64,000 bases of DNA, from positions 94,501-158,500 of the forward strand of contig NZ_CP010978.1 of the NCBI RefSeq assembly GCF_000271665.2, given 5' to 3'. Each line of letters opens with the position of its first letter. Position 1 is the stretch's first letter. The DNA is from Pelosinus fermentans JBW45. Its GTDB lineage: Bacteria > Bacillota > Negativicutes > DSM-13327. Of the stretch, positions 12,401 through 20,300 are shown piece after piece. The notes beneath the pieces were generated by a model. That model was not told the origin of the DNA. It worked only from the letters and a program-made list of their open reading frames with translations, and did not search any database. Both the position numbers and the translations under genes were made by a program.

Positions 12401-13786
12401 GTAGGTATCGCTTGTCGATTTCCAGGGGCATCTACCAAAGAGGCTTATTGGGAGTTACTAAATAAAGGATTATCTGCGATCGAACCTGTGCCGAAAAAAC
12501 GATGGAGCCCTAAAGATGAACGCATGGACTATGGTGGATGGATTGATGATATAGACTTGTTTGATCCAAAATTTTTCAATATAAAGGAGCTTGATGCAGC
12601 CATTATGGATCCGCAAGCGCGCATCCTTTTAGAAGAAAGTTTACAAGCAATTTATGATGCAGGCTATGAACATAAACAGTTATCAGGAGAAAAGATAGGG
12701 GTCTATATCGGTGGACGTTCCCATGCTAATACGAATGTGAATGCCGTCTTACAAGCGCCTAATCCTATTTTGGGAATTGGTCAAAATTATATGGCAACAA
12801 ACATTTCAAGATTTTTCAATTTTAAAGGACCAAGTTTAGTAGTCGATACAGCTTGTTCATCAGGAATAACCAGTTTGTTATTTGCGGCTGATTCCCTAAG
12901 AGAAAAAAGAATTAACATGGCTTTGGTTGGGGCGGTAAACCTACTATTGAATTCTTCTGTTCATGACATGTTTGCTGCTCGAAATATTCTAAGTAAAGAT
13001 GGGGAATTTCATATCTTTGATAAACGGTCCAGGGGAGAAGTATTAGGGGAAGGAGCCGGCGTTGTTATGCTAAAACGGCTCAGTGATGCGATTAAAGATG
13101 GAAATCATATTTATGGTGTCATCAAAGCTGTTTCAGTGAATAATGATGGGCGAACGCTTGGGCCTGGATCACCTAATATCAATGCGCAAAAGGAAGTCAT
13201 GCGGGAAGCGTTAGTATTAAGCGGAAAACAGCCTGACGATATCGGATATATTGAAGCCAATGGAGGCGGAACAGCTGTGGTTGATTCTGTTGAAATCAAA
13301 GCATTGTCTGAGGTCTATTGCCTTGATAACCAAGAGCTGGCAGCATGTGCTATAGGATCAATCAAGCCCAATGTTGGACATCTATTGTTTGCGTCAGGAA
13401 TGGCTGGATTTATCCGCTGTGTGTTAAGTGTGTACCACAAACAAATTCCTCCTTTCTTATCTGCAACAGAACCATTTCCACACTATAATTTTAATAAATC
13501 ACGGGTACAGTTTAATCGACAAACGATACAATGGGATGTTGCGGAAGGTAAAAAAAGAGTTGCGGCGCAAAATTCGATGCCAGATGGCGGAACAAACTGT
13601 CATGTGGTTATAGAGGAATTTGTGCCGGAAAATATGTCTTATCATCCCATATATCGCCCTAAAATAGCGCCAACAATGATAAAAAAAGCGTTAAGCAGTG
13701 TTGAGAAAAACTTAACAGAGCAAAAACAACAAGAACCAAAGATCGTCAGAAATAAATGGGGCGAATATAGCGTGTCTGGGAAATAA
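3476..13786 (+). CDS. Trans-AT polyketide synthase, ACP-KS-DH*-KR-ACP-KS-KR-ACP-KS0
   Basis: Giant multidomain PKS of about 3,436 residues without AT domains. Domains, numbered from an ATG two codons upstream at 3470: ACP (Ser52), KS (Cys326, His461), a dehydratase-like fold about 780-1050, KR about 1300-1500 (Tyr1450), ACP (Ser1607), KS (Cys1851, His1986), KR (Tyr2711), ACP (Ser2871) and a C-terminal KS (Cys3129). The DH is degenerate: Asp809 replaces the catalytic His, Ser818 the motif Pro and Asn974 the catalytic Asp, so it should not dehydrate. The last KS has EANGGGT instead of EAHGTGT (Asn3264), the signature of a non-elongating KS0. The ATG at 3476 is preferred because the GAGAGGGG ribosome site lies only one base from the ATG at 3470. 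The ACP at the N-terminus completes the upstream module and the KS0 at the C-terminus starts a module finished on the next protein. Confidence 0.93.
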   Translation: MANQAVTAIAQEMLHEKAITYFKKLLSSVIKLPANRIEVDAPMEKYGIDSIMIMQMTNQLETIFGSLPKTLFFEYQNIQEITGYFLESYRDQLIELLGVEEKATETTEKYEYAITEVEPAKSSVSSRRRSFFASQRMKAPQEKSEQDSDIAIIGVSGRYPQAKNIQEFWENLRAGKDCITEIPQDRWDHSLYFDEDKDKPGKTYSKWGGFLDGVDKFDPLFFNISPREAEFIDPQERLFLECAYETLEDAGYTRETIGTHQGFGLEGNVGVFVGVMYDEYQLYGAQEQIQGRPIALAGNSASIANRVSYFCNFHGPSMTVNTMCSSSLIAIHLACQSLQRGECEFAMAGGVNLSIHPNKYLALGQGKFVSSKGRCESFGQGGDGYVPGEGVGAILLKPLSKAIDDGDHIYGVIKGTAINHGGKTNGYTVPNPNAQASVIGRAFKKAGINPRTISYIEAHGTGTSLGDPIETAGLTKTFQEYTKDKQFCAIGSAKSNIGHCESASGIAGVTKVLLQLKYRQLVPSLHSEMLNPNIDFGRTPFVVQQELTEWNRPVIEIDGEIREYPRRAGISSFGAGGSNAHVFIEEYIAKDQPLSTMITARNPAIIALSAKNKKGLKEQAQQLLAVIGEQQFSDKNLADMAYTLQVGREAMEERLAVIVGSVKELEDKLQGFVEGQDDIDDLYRGQVKRDAENMSVFTADEDMKKTMEAWMIKGKYAKIAEIWVKGLIIDWNKLYGNSKPSRISLPTYPFAKERYWVPESNTIPNNKITSSSNVALLHPLLHQNTSDLSEQRFSSIFTGQEFFLADDVVKGQRVLSGAIFLEMARAAVEQGAGVLAEDLIEIRLKNVVLGCPVAVGHQPAQIHIGLYPEENGEIAYEIYSESEDTDAEPIVHSQGIAVLSSLEKVSTMDIKALQAECSQNTLTSSSQNYETFRTAEIEKVYIGSDQVLVKLYLASPVVADQNQFVLHPNVMNVVLQNLVSFMPGTDDFKPVLPIALQELEIIENCAFAMWALIRCSEGMAVGDKERKFDIDLCDEQGNICVRMKGLRTQGIENVVQELLPSPPSMAVPNTQEAFEMMSFEEIWQEQALLTTTPTKIKTLVCFISKPENQQTIMEEIENLDQETKVIYISQGTAFEKQSQQNYSVARTDLSTYKEAFDNIREDYSEVDAMLYLWPIEDSSCIQDYSSLVYILQAIAGSKLNTKRLLLAGQFANRLERCYLESWIGFEISLEFVLPNMQVAAVYKEAYPENKERAIRDWLNTIWTELQADKIQSVLYQGGKRSVHRSQATAMQANSSLLRAGGTYLIVGGCGEIGFLFAKYFAQKHPVNLILTGRSPKNEDKQAKIKILEDLGSQIMYIEADVCDASGMKEGLSRAKERFGKIHGVIHAARIESKQSIFEKDIQGFQQVIAPKITGTLVLDEVLAAEELDFICYFSSSSAILGDFGSCDYAIGNRFQMAYAHYRKEEQRHGKTVVINWPLWKDFGMDADENEHIKMYLKTSGQRFLEAEEGVAIFEHILAQHQTQHLVVVGQRSRVHRFLGLAQNQSASSPQALTSPAVKGRRAEMIGLDAEQCLEWDLKEYVSKLLKISRDKLDREINLVDFGFDSVGLSQFAKLLTSHYGIEISPAIFFGYFTIEKLIQYFITEHQELIQNYYEEDTIQQSISQKVETIAVKPKQHRNKKSRFNRNSASPSGLEPIAIIGMSGRFPDARNIDEMWKIILEGQDVVKENSEDKFWGMGFGSNKWKCGWIPGVKEFDPLFFGIPPREAEMMDPRQRLLLQESWRALEDAGYGKERIKNSTIGMFVGVEDGDYHMLSNEKGSVTSNHNGVLAARLAYFLNLDGPNMAINTACSSGLVAAHQAYQSLRNQECDTAIAAGINLLLTPGVLTAMSQAGMLSEDGKCYAFDKRANGMVPGEAIAVVVLKRLSKAQADGDPIYAVIKGSGINYDGKTNGITVPSGVSQSKLLKSVYDRNKVNPEEIEYIVTHGTGTKLGDPIEINALYDVFKGYTKKQSYCALTSVKTNFGHTMAASGLVSLISMVQALRYETIPASLHCEQENDYINWQESPFYVNKTNKIWSKDNGKQRSGSISAFGLSGTNVHMIVQSYSEAENTASLEQMPYYLLAFSAKTKEALQEKIQDMIDVLQKKDAQEASLAELSYTLLQGRQHFNHRCVVVVQGREDAIYALQQVNGKERLPNLFHGKVSREFTRQKAIEQYAQELLENSRSFRENKRKYQETLYALAEFYCQGYEINGDMFYGDRKPRRISLPTYPFARTHYWVPEIDTKHADHITSQSVAEFIPSQNTEKVILEKGWQEKAIHLKAEIQTGIVVVLGTVNTMKIASALFADTEDIQVIQVIQVIHGSNPILEGISTDFYSISAGESLYQQMKDKQGEQKLIGVIDITAYDEMYEQSAAVESGKITFLQRLIAQDRSQGYKLLQVTHQLHSFQLAETKMQGARLAGLYRMLGSEYKQIQSMTMDSDYLIHKYQQLAQQIETEFWNIGDENLSECCYRKGKRNEPQLTISQSNDDIQEKLPISKKYEQQDVVLITGGTRGIGAVIAKHVVSQGVKNLVIMGREELPKPNEWNQYLKNKEKPEVEEKLRRMQSFIDQGVKVNYFNTSLTDQDGINNMVHKVNQDLGPITGVFHCAGVINKNPAFIKKSIADMEAVCEPKMKGLVTLHKALENEPLAFFILFSSISSVVPTLSAGASDYAMANNYMDYYAQYQIGQGKSYFKSIQWPAWGETGMTKGGLRTPAYMKTGLVSITTADGLTFLDIIESTSQIVNLPCVVVPGEFMHNQLLKPTITVEKKEAGLPSRRTSTLKQKTENTQGVQANLRASILKWLQKIFMDEFKFSMDQLHEDIPFDEYGVDSMMLAELAQKMQMSISEPLNPSLLLENSTLALLTDYFMDNHFEDLQEQFGSETSNTIHVSSKENSISMKAEPLQIISIESKDDNRNVSDNQSTITNETLSLKEDIAVVGIACRFPGASTKEAYWELLNKGLSAIEPVPKKRWSPKDERMDYGGWIDDIDLFDPKFFNIKELDAAIMDPQARILLEESLQAIYDAGYEHKQLSGEKIGVYIGGRSHANTNVNAVLQAPNPILGIGQNYMATNISRFFNFKGPSLVVDTACSSGITSLLFAADSLREKRINMALVGAVNLLLNSSVHDMFAARNILSKDGEFHIFDKRSRGEVLGEGAGVVMLKRLSDAIKDGNHIYGVIKAVSVNNDGRTLGPGSPNINAQKEVMREALVLSGKQPDDIGYIEANGGGTAVVDSVEIKALSEVYCLDNQELAACAIGSIKPNVGHLLFASGMAGFIRCVLSVYHKQIPPFLSATEPFPHYNFNKSRVQFNRQTIQWDVAEGKKRVAAQNSMPDGGTNCHVVIEEFVPENMSYHPIYRPKIAPTMIKKALSSVEKNLTEQKQQEPKIVRNKWGEYSVSGK

Positions 13787-13800
13787 AGGAGGAAAAGCAA

Positions 13801-16800
13801 ATGGATAAGCAATTTAACACGATTATGGATTGTAATAACCAAATTATAAAAAACCATTTGGTCTATGGAGAATTTCTGCTGCCGGGGCTTGCTTATATTG
13901 ATATACTATTTCAAATCGCTCAATCGAACGGATTTGATGTGCATAAAACTGTCTTAAAGAATATTTCTATTTTCAATCCTTTAGTTGTTAGAGAAGATCT
14001 AAGTATTGATCTTACTATTTCATTCAAGGAACATAATGGCTATTGTAAAATTCTTGTTGAGGGAATTGGAAAAGGGATAAATGGGGAAATCGTTCAGGCA
14101 CATAAAAAATATATGAGTGCAGAATTACATCCTAATGATGGAGTGTCCTTTGATCAAACGATTGACATTGAAGATATCAAAAGAAGGGCCGCACATATCG
14201 TTAATATTGAAGAGGCATATACTCAGGCGCGAAAAAATGGCTTAGTTCACCAAGATATTATTAAAGCAAATGGCAATGCTTATCTTACGGATGAAGGTGG
14301 ATTATTCAATCTTGCTGTACCGACAAATTATATTGAGGATGCAAAAGACTATATTTTTCATCCCACCTTACTTGATAGTAGTACTATGGTTGCAACTATG
14401 GTACTCAAAAGCCTGCTATCTGGGAAAAGTGATCAACATGTTGAAATCCTTTATATTCCGATCTTTTATGAAGCTTTTTTTGCTGCTGAATTACTACAAG
14501 CACAATGTTATGTCAGAGTTCTGGCATCCAGTGTAAGCGTTATCAAAGATATTGTCTATTTAGATATTGAGTTTTTTGATGAAAAAGGTAAACAAATAGG
14601 CATTCTAAAACGTTTGACGCTTAAACAAATTCGGTCTAAAGATACTCTGATTTCTCCTCAAGCAACGGTATCGAATATGCCAAAGCATGATGTACCATCA
14701 GTATCTGTGACACCATCGCTTAATGATCAAACGATATCAAATGAGACATTAAAGACAATATTAACTAATATTTTTGGGAAATATTTAAAAATGAAGCCAC
14801 ACCAAATTAATCTTCAACTTGGATTCTTTGAACTTGGTTTAGAATCGGCAGAACTATTAGAGGTGATAACAGAACTTGAAACCATTTTGGATAAAACGTT
14901 AAATCCAACTTTATTATTTGAGTGCAATAATATTGAGGAATTGATCACTTATTTCGAACAAGAAGAGTTCGATCAAGCAAATACAAATAAAAGTATGACT
15001 GACACGTTTATTGGGAGCAAAAAGGTTGTATCAGAGTCTAATCAGGAGTCTCTGAATAAATGCCAAGAAACGGACATCGCCATTATTGCTCTTGAAGGGC
15101 GATATCCAGAAGCGAGAAACATCCAGGAATTTTGGGGAAATTTGCAAGATGGTAAGGATTGTATTGTTGAAATCCCCAAAGAACGCTGGGATTATAGTTT
15201 GTATTTTGATGAAGATAGGAACAAGCTTGGGAAAACCTGCAGTAAGTGGGGCGGATTTATAGATGATGTGGATAAATTTGATCCACTTTTTTTTAATGTT
15301 GTCCCCAAATATGCAGGAATCATGGATCCTCAGGAACGTTTATTTTTAGAATGCGCTTGGAACTTATTTGAAAGTATTGGCTATACAAAAGAAACTTTGC
15401 AGCGACTGTATCAAGGCAGAGTTGGGGTGTATGTTGGAGCAATGTATATGCAGCATCACTTTTTTGATGCAGACGTTGCCACAGAATCTGCACTTACGAT
15501 CTCTTCTTATGGCTCTATAGCAAATCGTGTTTCTTACTATTTTAATTTACAAGGTCCGAGTGTAGCTGTTGATACTATGTGTTCGTCTTCTGCTACAGCA
15601 ATTCATATGGCTTGTGAAAGTATCATAAGAGGAGAATGTCAGGCTGCAATTGCTGGAGGGGTAAATGTTTCCATTCATCCCAAAAAATATGTGGGATTAA
15701 GCCAAGTTCAATTGCTGGGAAGTCATCTTAATTGCAGAAGTTTTGGTGATGGGGACGGATATATACCTGGCGAAGGTGTTGGTGCAGTATTATTAAAACC
15801 GCTCTCTAAAGCAATTCAAGATAAGGATTCCATTATAGCTGTAATTAAATCAACAATAACCAATCATGGAGGTCGCGGTAATGCGTATGCTGTTCCCAAT
15901 GGAAATGCGCAAGCCCGATTAATCGAAGACAATTTTAAAAAATCAGGTATTGATCCTCGGACCATTAGTTATGTCGAAGCAGCTGCAAATGGATCAGCTT
16001 TAGGCGATCCTATTGAGTTTAATGCATTGACGAGAGTATTTAAAAAGTATACTTCTGATCAGCAGTTTTGTGCAATTGGGTCTGTGAAATCCAATATTGG
16101 TCACGTCGAAGCTGCTTCAGGAATAGCTCAATTGACCAAAGTAATTCTACAATTGCAACATCGTCAATTAGTTCCATCAATTAAGGCAGATCCTCTTAAC
16201 CCCAATATAAACTTTAACAACACCCCATTTTATCTGCAGCGAGAACTTCAGGAATGGAAAAGACCTATACTGATGATTAATGGTGAGGAATGTGAATTTC
16301 CACGGCGTGCAACAACATGTGCATTTGGGGCGGGAGGGTCTAATGCTCATCTTATTATAGAGGAGTACATTCCAAACCAGGAAGAACCGGTTGATGATCG
16401 CTTTATAGAAACGCCTCAGATTATGATCTTTTCAGCGAAAAATCAGGAGAGATTATTGGCAGTTGCTGAACAAATGCTTATATGTTTTGAACGACAAAAA
16501 GAATTGAATTTAGCAGATGTAGCGTATACGCTTCAAGTTGGCCGTGAAGCGATGGACTCTCGTTTAGCAATCGTTGTGAGTAACCAAGAAGAGCTGGTAA
16601 ACGTTCTGAAGGAGTTTCTAAAATCGGCTAAAGAAAATAAAGAGATAGATGATTTCATTCCCCTTTTCACATGGGATTTGGGAGAAGCTGATTCGCCAAT
16701 TAGAAGCTTTCTTTCAGGAGGCTTGGGGGAATCTGTAGTTCAAGTGCTCTTGGCGGAAAGAAATCTTGAAAAACTTGCAATTTATTGGACCCAAGGCGGA

Positions 16801-17385
16801 AATATACCATGGGAAGTACTCTATAATGGACAAACAGTTCGAAAGATTTATTTGCCCAACTATCCTTTTGCTAGAGAGCGTTATTGGATTTTAACAAGTG
16901 AAGTAACCAATCATCAGTCAACTATAACTGAATTATTTGAGGAGGAAGAATTTAAGTTTACAATCGATCCCCATAAATCAACACAGGAAAATATCCAGGA
17001 CTACAGTATGCAAATGTTAGCGAAAAAACTATGCATTGCCCAAGATCAAATTAAATTAAATAAAAATATCTATGATTATGGTATGGATTCAATTGTTATC
17101 ATGAAATTCATGCATGAATTTGAAAAACAATTTGAAATCAAGGTTACATTTAGGGATGTTGTGGAATATGAAACACTGGCTTCTTTATCGACTTATCTTG
17201 CTCAAAAAGTAGACAGCCAAAAGAATCAAAATAAACAAGCTGTGAATAGCAAGCTGGAAGAAGAGCAACAGAAAATGGGTGAAACTATTGATGAACAAGT
17301 AGTAGGGGCGCTGGAAAAACTTGTACAAGGAGAACTTCGCCTAACAGAGGTCAGGAAACTAATAGAAGGAGGGGGAAAAATATGA
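13801..17385 (+). CDS. Trans-AT polyketide synthase, DH-ACP-KS0-ACP
   Basis: Protein of 1,194 residues, 14 bases after the previous gene, with AAAGGAGG before the ATG. It opens with a dehydratase whose HxxxGxxxxP motif is intact (His19) and whose Asp192 is kept, followed by an ACP with Ser349 in the unusual setting LGLES. Next is a ketosynthase with Cys594 but AAANGS in place of the AHGTGT loop (Ala728 at the His position), so it probably only transfers the chain. A second ACP (Ser1097, GMDSI) and a charged, probably helical tail ending in GGGKI follow. The N-terminal DH belongs with the KS0 at the end of the preceding protein, giving the second half of a dehydrating bimodule. The final ACP presents the chain to the condensation domain of the next protein. 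Confidence 0.92.
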   Translation: MDKQFNTIMDCNNQIIKNHLVYGEFLLPGLAYIDILFQIAQSNGFDVHKTVLKNISIFNPLVVREDLSIDLTISFKEHNGYCKILVEGIGKGINGEIVQAHKKYMSAELHPNDGVSFDQTIDIEDIKRRAAHIVNIEEAYTQARKNGLVHQDIIKANGNAYLTDEGGLFNLAVPTNYIEDAKDYIFHPTLLDSSTMVATMVLKSLLSGKSDQHVEILYIPIFYEAFFAAELLQAQCYVRVLASSVSVIKDIVYLDIEFFDEKGKQIGILKRLTLKQIRSKDTLISPQATVSNMPKHDVPSVSVTPSLNDQTISNETLKTILTNIFGKYLKMKPHQINLQLGFFELGLESAELLEVITELETILDKTLNPTLLFECNNIEELITYFEQEEFDQANTNKSMTDTFIGSKKVVSESNQESLNKCQETDIAIIALEGRYPEARNIQEFWGNLQDGKDCIVEIPKERWDYSLYFDEDRNKLGKTCSKWGGFIDDVDKFDPLFFNVVPKYAGIMDPQERLFLECAWNLFESIGYTKETLQRLYQGRVGVYVGAMYMQHHFFDADVATESALTISSYGSIANRVSYYFNLQGPSVAVDTMCSSSATAIHMACESIIRGECQAAIAGGVNVSIHPKKYVGLSQVQLLGSHLNCRSFGDGDGYIPGEGVGAVLLKPLSKAIQDKDSIIAVIKSTITNHGGRGNAYAVPNGNAQARLIEDNFKKSGIDPRTISYVEAAANGSALGDPIEFNALTRVFKKYTSDQQFCAIGSVKSNIGHVEAASGIAQLTKVILQLQHRQLVPSIKADPLNPNINFNNTPFYLQRELQEWKRPILMINGEECEFPRRATTCAFGAGGSNAHLIIEEYIPNQEEPVDDRFIETPQIMIFSAKNQERLLAVAEQMLICFERQKELNLADVAYTLQVGREAMDSRLAIVVSNQEELVNVLKEFLKSAKENKEIDDFIPLFTWDLGEADSPIRSFLSGGLGESVVQVLLAERNLEKLAIYWTQGGNIPWEVLYNGQTVRKIYLPNYPFARERYWILTSEVTNHQSTITELFEEEEFKFTIDPHKSTQENIQDYSMQMLAKKLCIAQDQIKLNKNIYDYGMDSIVIMKFMHEFEKQFEIKVTFRDVVEYETLASLSTYLAQKVDSQKNQNKQAVNSKLEEEQQKMGETIDEQVVGALEKLVQGELRLTEVRKLIEGGGKI

Positions 17386-20300
17386 ATGCAAAAGAGATTT
17401 TAGATGCTTATAAATCTGGGGAATTATCAATGGCTGATTTGCGGGAAAAATTAATGGCTCTTGAAAAACAGTCTGTCAAAGGTACTCTTTCCGAAGGACA
17501 GAAAGGTCTATGGATGTTACAAAAAACATCACCAGATATGAGTGCTTATAATATTCCTCTATGCTTTCGTATTCGCCAAAAGCTAAATATAGAGCTGTTT
17601 AAAAAAGCCTGTGTTTTTGTTATGAGACAGTACCCAATTTTAACAAGTGTCATTCAGGAAGAGAACGGCGTACCCTATCAGATTCTTCAACCTTCACAAT
17701 CTCTATTTTTTCAACAAGAAGACTTAGTAATGTCCGAATGGGATGAAATTCAAAATTATTTAAGAAAAAAAGCACAAGAGCCCATTTCATTAGAACAGGG
17801 ACCTTTGATGCGAGTTCATGTTTTATCATGTTCGGAACAAGACCACATTATATTGATTAACATTCATCATATCATCTTTGATGGAAGCTCCATTATGCTT
17901 TTTCTGACAACACTGTTGGAGGCGTATCAACAATCTATGAAGGGCCAGCCTCTGGTGCCAAATCCTGCGTCAACGACTTACAATGATTTTGTAGAGTGGG
18001 AACAGAAACTGTTAACAGGCAAAGCGGGAGAGGAACATCAAGCTTACTGGAAAAATCAATTATCAGGCATTCTTCCTATTCTTGAACTTCCCACAGATTA
18101 TCCGCGGTTGCCTAACCACAGCTTCAAGGGAAAAACACACACTAGATACATTACAGCTGAACTAGGTAAAAAAATAAAGGCATATGCAAAAGCACAACAT
18201 GTTAATCCGTCTATCATCTTTTTAGGAATTTTCAAAGCATTTTTGTATCAATATACAGGGCAGGTAGACATTATTGTAGGAATGCCGACAATCGGACGTC
18301 CACAGGAATGTTTTTACTCACTCATCGGATATTTTATTAATATGATTCCACTGCGAAGTCAAGTAAGCGGTACTCAGTCCTTCTCGAATTTTATCCGAGA
18401 ATTGCAGTTAGCCATGGCTGATGCACTAGATCATGCTGAATATCCTTTTCCTGCATTGGTTAGAGAATTAAGCTTACCTCGTACACTAATGAACTCACCT
18501 GTATTTCAAGTTGTTTTTGCTTATCAAAATTTTCTTCAAGCAACAGGTTTGAAACAATTCCAGGACAAGCAGCAAGATACACTTTCTATTGAATATATAG
18601 AAGATATTCATCAGGAAGGTGAGTACGAGTTTCAATTAGAGGTTTTCGAGAAAGAAGATGGATTTATGCTCCATATGAAATATAATCCTGATTTATTCGA
18701 TTCCTCAACTATTTCGCAAATGATGAATCAGTATATAAATTTGGCAGGGGAAGTTGTTAGCGATCCAGCCTTAACCTTGGGAGAGTTAGCAGAAAAGGCA
18801 ATTTATTCCGAGGAGAATCAGAGACTAATAGAAAAGTATAACAGCACTGAGGAAGCAATTTTGCCAACGACTCTGCACCAGTTGTTTATCGAGCAGGTTA
18901 ACCGTACGCCTGATAAGATAGCCATCATGTTAGAGGAGAAAAGTATTACTTATCGGGATCTACATGAAAAGTCCAATCAAGTTGCTGGTTATTTACAAAA
19001 GCAAGGCATAACTAAAAATGAATTTGTAGGGGTTATGGTGCCTCGCTGTATAGAAACTATTATAAATATTTTAGGTATACTGAAGGCGGGAGCGGCTTAT
19101 GTCCCTATCGAGCCTGAATATCCACAAGAACGTCAGCAATATATTTTGGAAAATAGCAACTGTAAAATAGTACTAAACTCCAATGATTATGGAGAGAAAA
19201 ATATTGCTGAATATCCTAAAGAATTACCAGAAGTCAATAGTTGCATAGAGGATATAGCCTATGTAATTTACACATCAGGAAGTACTGGCAGACCAAAGGG
19301 AGTTGTAATTACTCATAAGGCAGTAACCAATACGATCATAGATATAAACCAAAAGTTTAATATAAATGAAAATGATAAAATAATTGGTTTGTCTTCAGTA
19401 TGTTTTGATTTATCCGTATATGACATATTTGGGGCATTCAGTACAGGAGCTCTTTTGCTATTGGTGCCTGACCAAAAAGATATCAAAAACATTGTGAAAG
19501 TCATCGAAACACAGAATATTACAGTATGGAATTCAGTTCCGGCAATTATGAATTTGCTGGTAGAAAACCTGCCTATTGATTTTATGAATACCAGTTTAAG
19601 ATTTGTTTTGCTAAGCGGTGACTGGATACCTCTCAAATTGCCTGTCAAAATCAAAAATCACTTTGTAAATGCGGCAGTAGTTAGTGCAGGAGGAGCAACA
19701 GAAGCATCAATATGGTCAATTTATTATCCTATTACGGATATTAAAGAACATTGGAAGAGTATACCTTATGGCAAACCACTAGCAAACCAAAAATTCTATG
19801 TATTAAATCGAGAACAGCGCCAATGTTTAATTGGTGTACCAGGGGAGCTATATATTGGGGGCATTGGCGTTGCAGAAGGATATTTAAATGATGAAGAAAA
19901 AACAAGAAATTCATTTTTCAACCATCCCCAATTGGGCTACTTATACAGGACAGGCGATTATGGGGTCATGCATAAAGAAGGGCATATAGAATTCTTAGGA
20001 AGGAAAGATCAACAAGTAAAGATAAGGGGTTATAGAATCGAACTGGGTGAAATAGAAAATCAACTGCTAGAACATAAAGCTGTAAAGAATGCCATCGTAG
20101 TTGATTTCACAGATGTAAGTAAGAATAAATATTTATGTGCTTATATAGTATCGGAACAGGAATTGGCATTATCGGAGTTGCGCGAGCATTTAACAAAGAC
20201 ATTGCCAGATTACATGATACCTGCGTATTTCGTCCAGGTGGAGAAAATACCATTGACACCAAATGGAAAAATAGATAGACGGACATTACCGCAGCCTGAA

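Noticed and set aside
1-17385. Integrated acyltransferase domains
   Set aside because: No GHSxG-type AT sequence appears between any KS and the next domain; the short LPTYPFA-type linkers follow the KS directly.
17382-18800. Heterocyclisation domain making a thiazoline from cysteine
   Set aside because: The motif is HHIIFDG, the standard condensation type, not DxxxxD.
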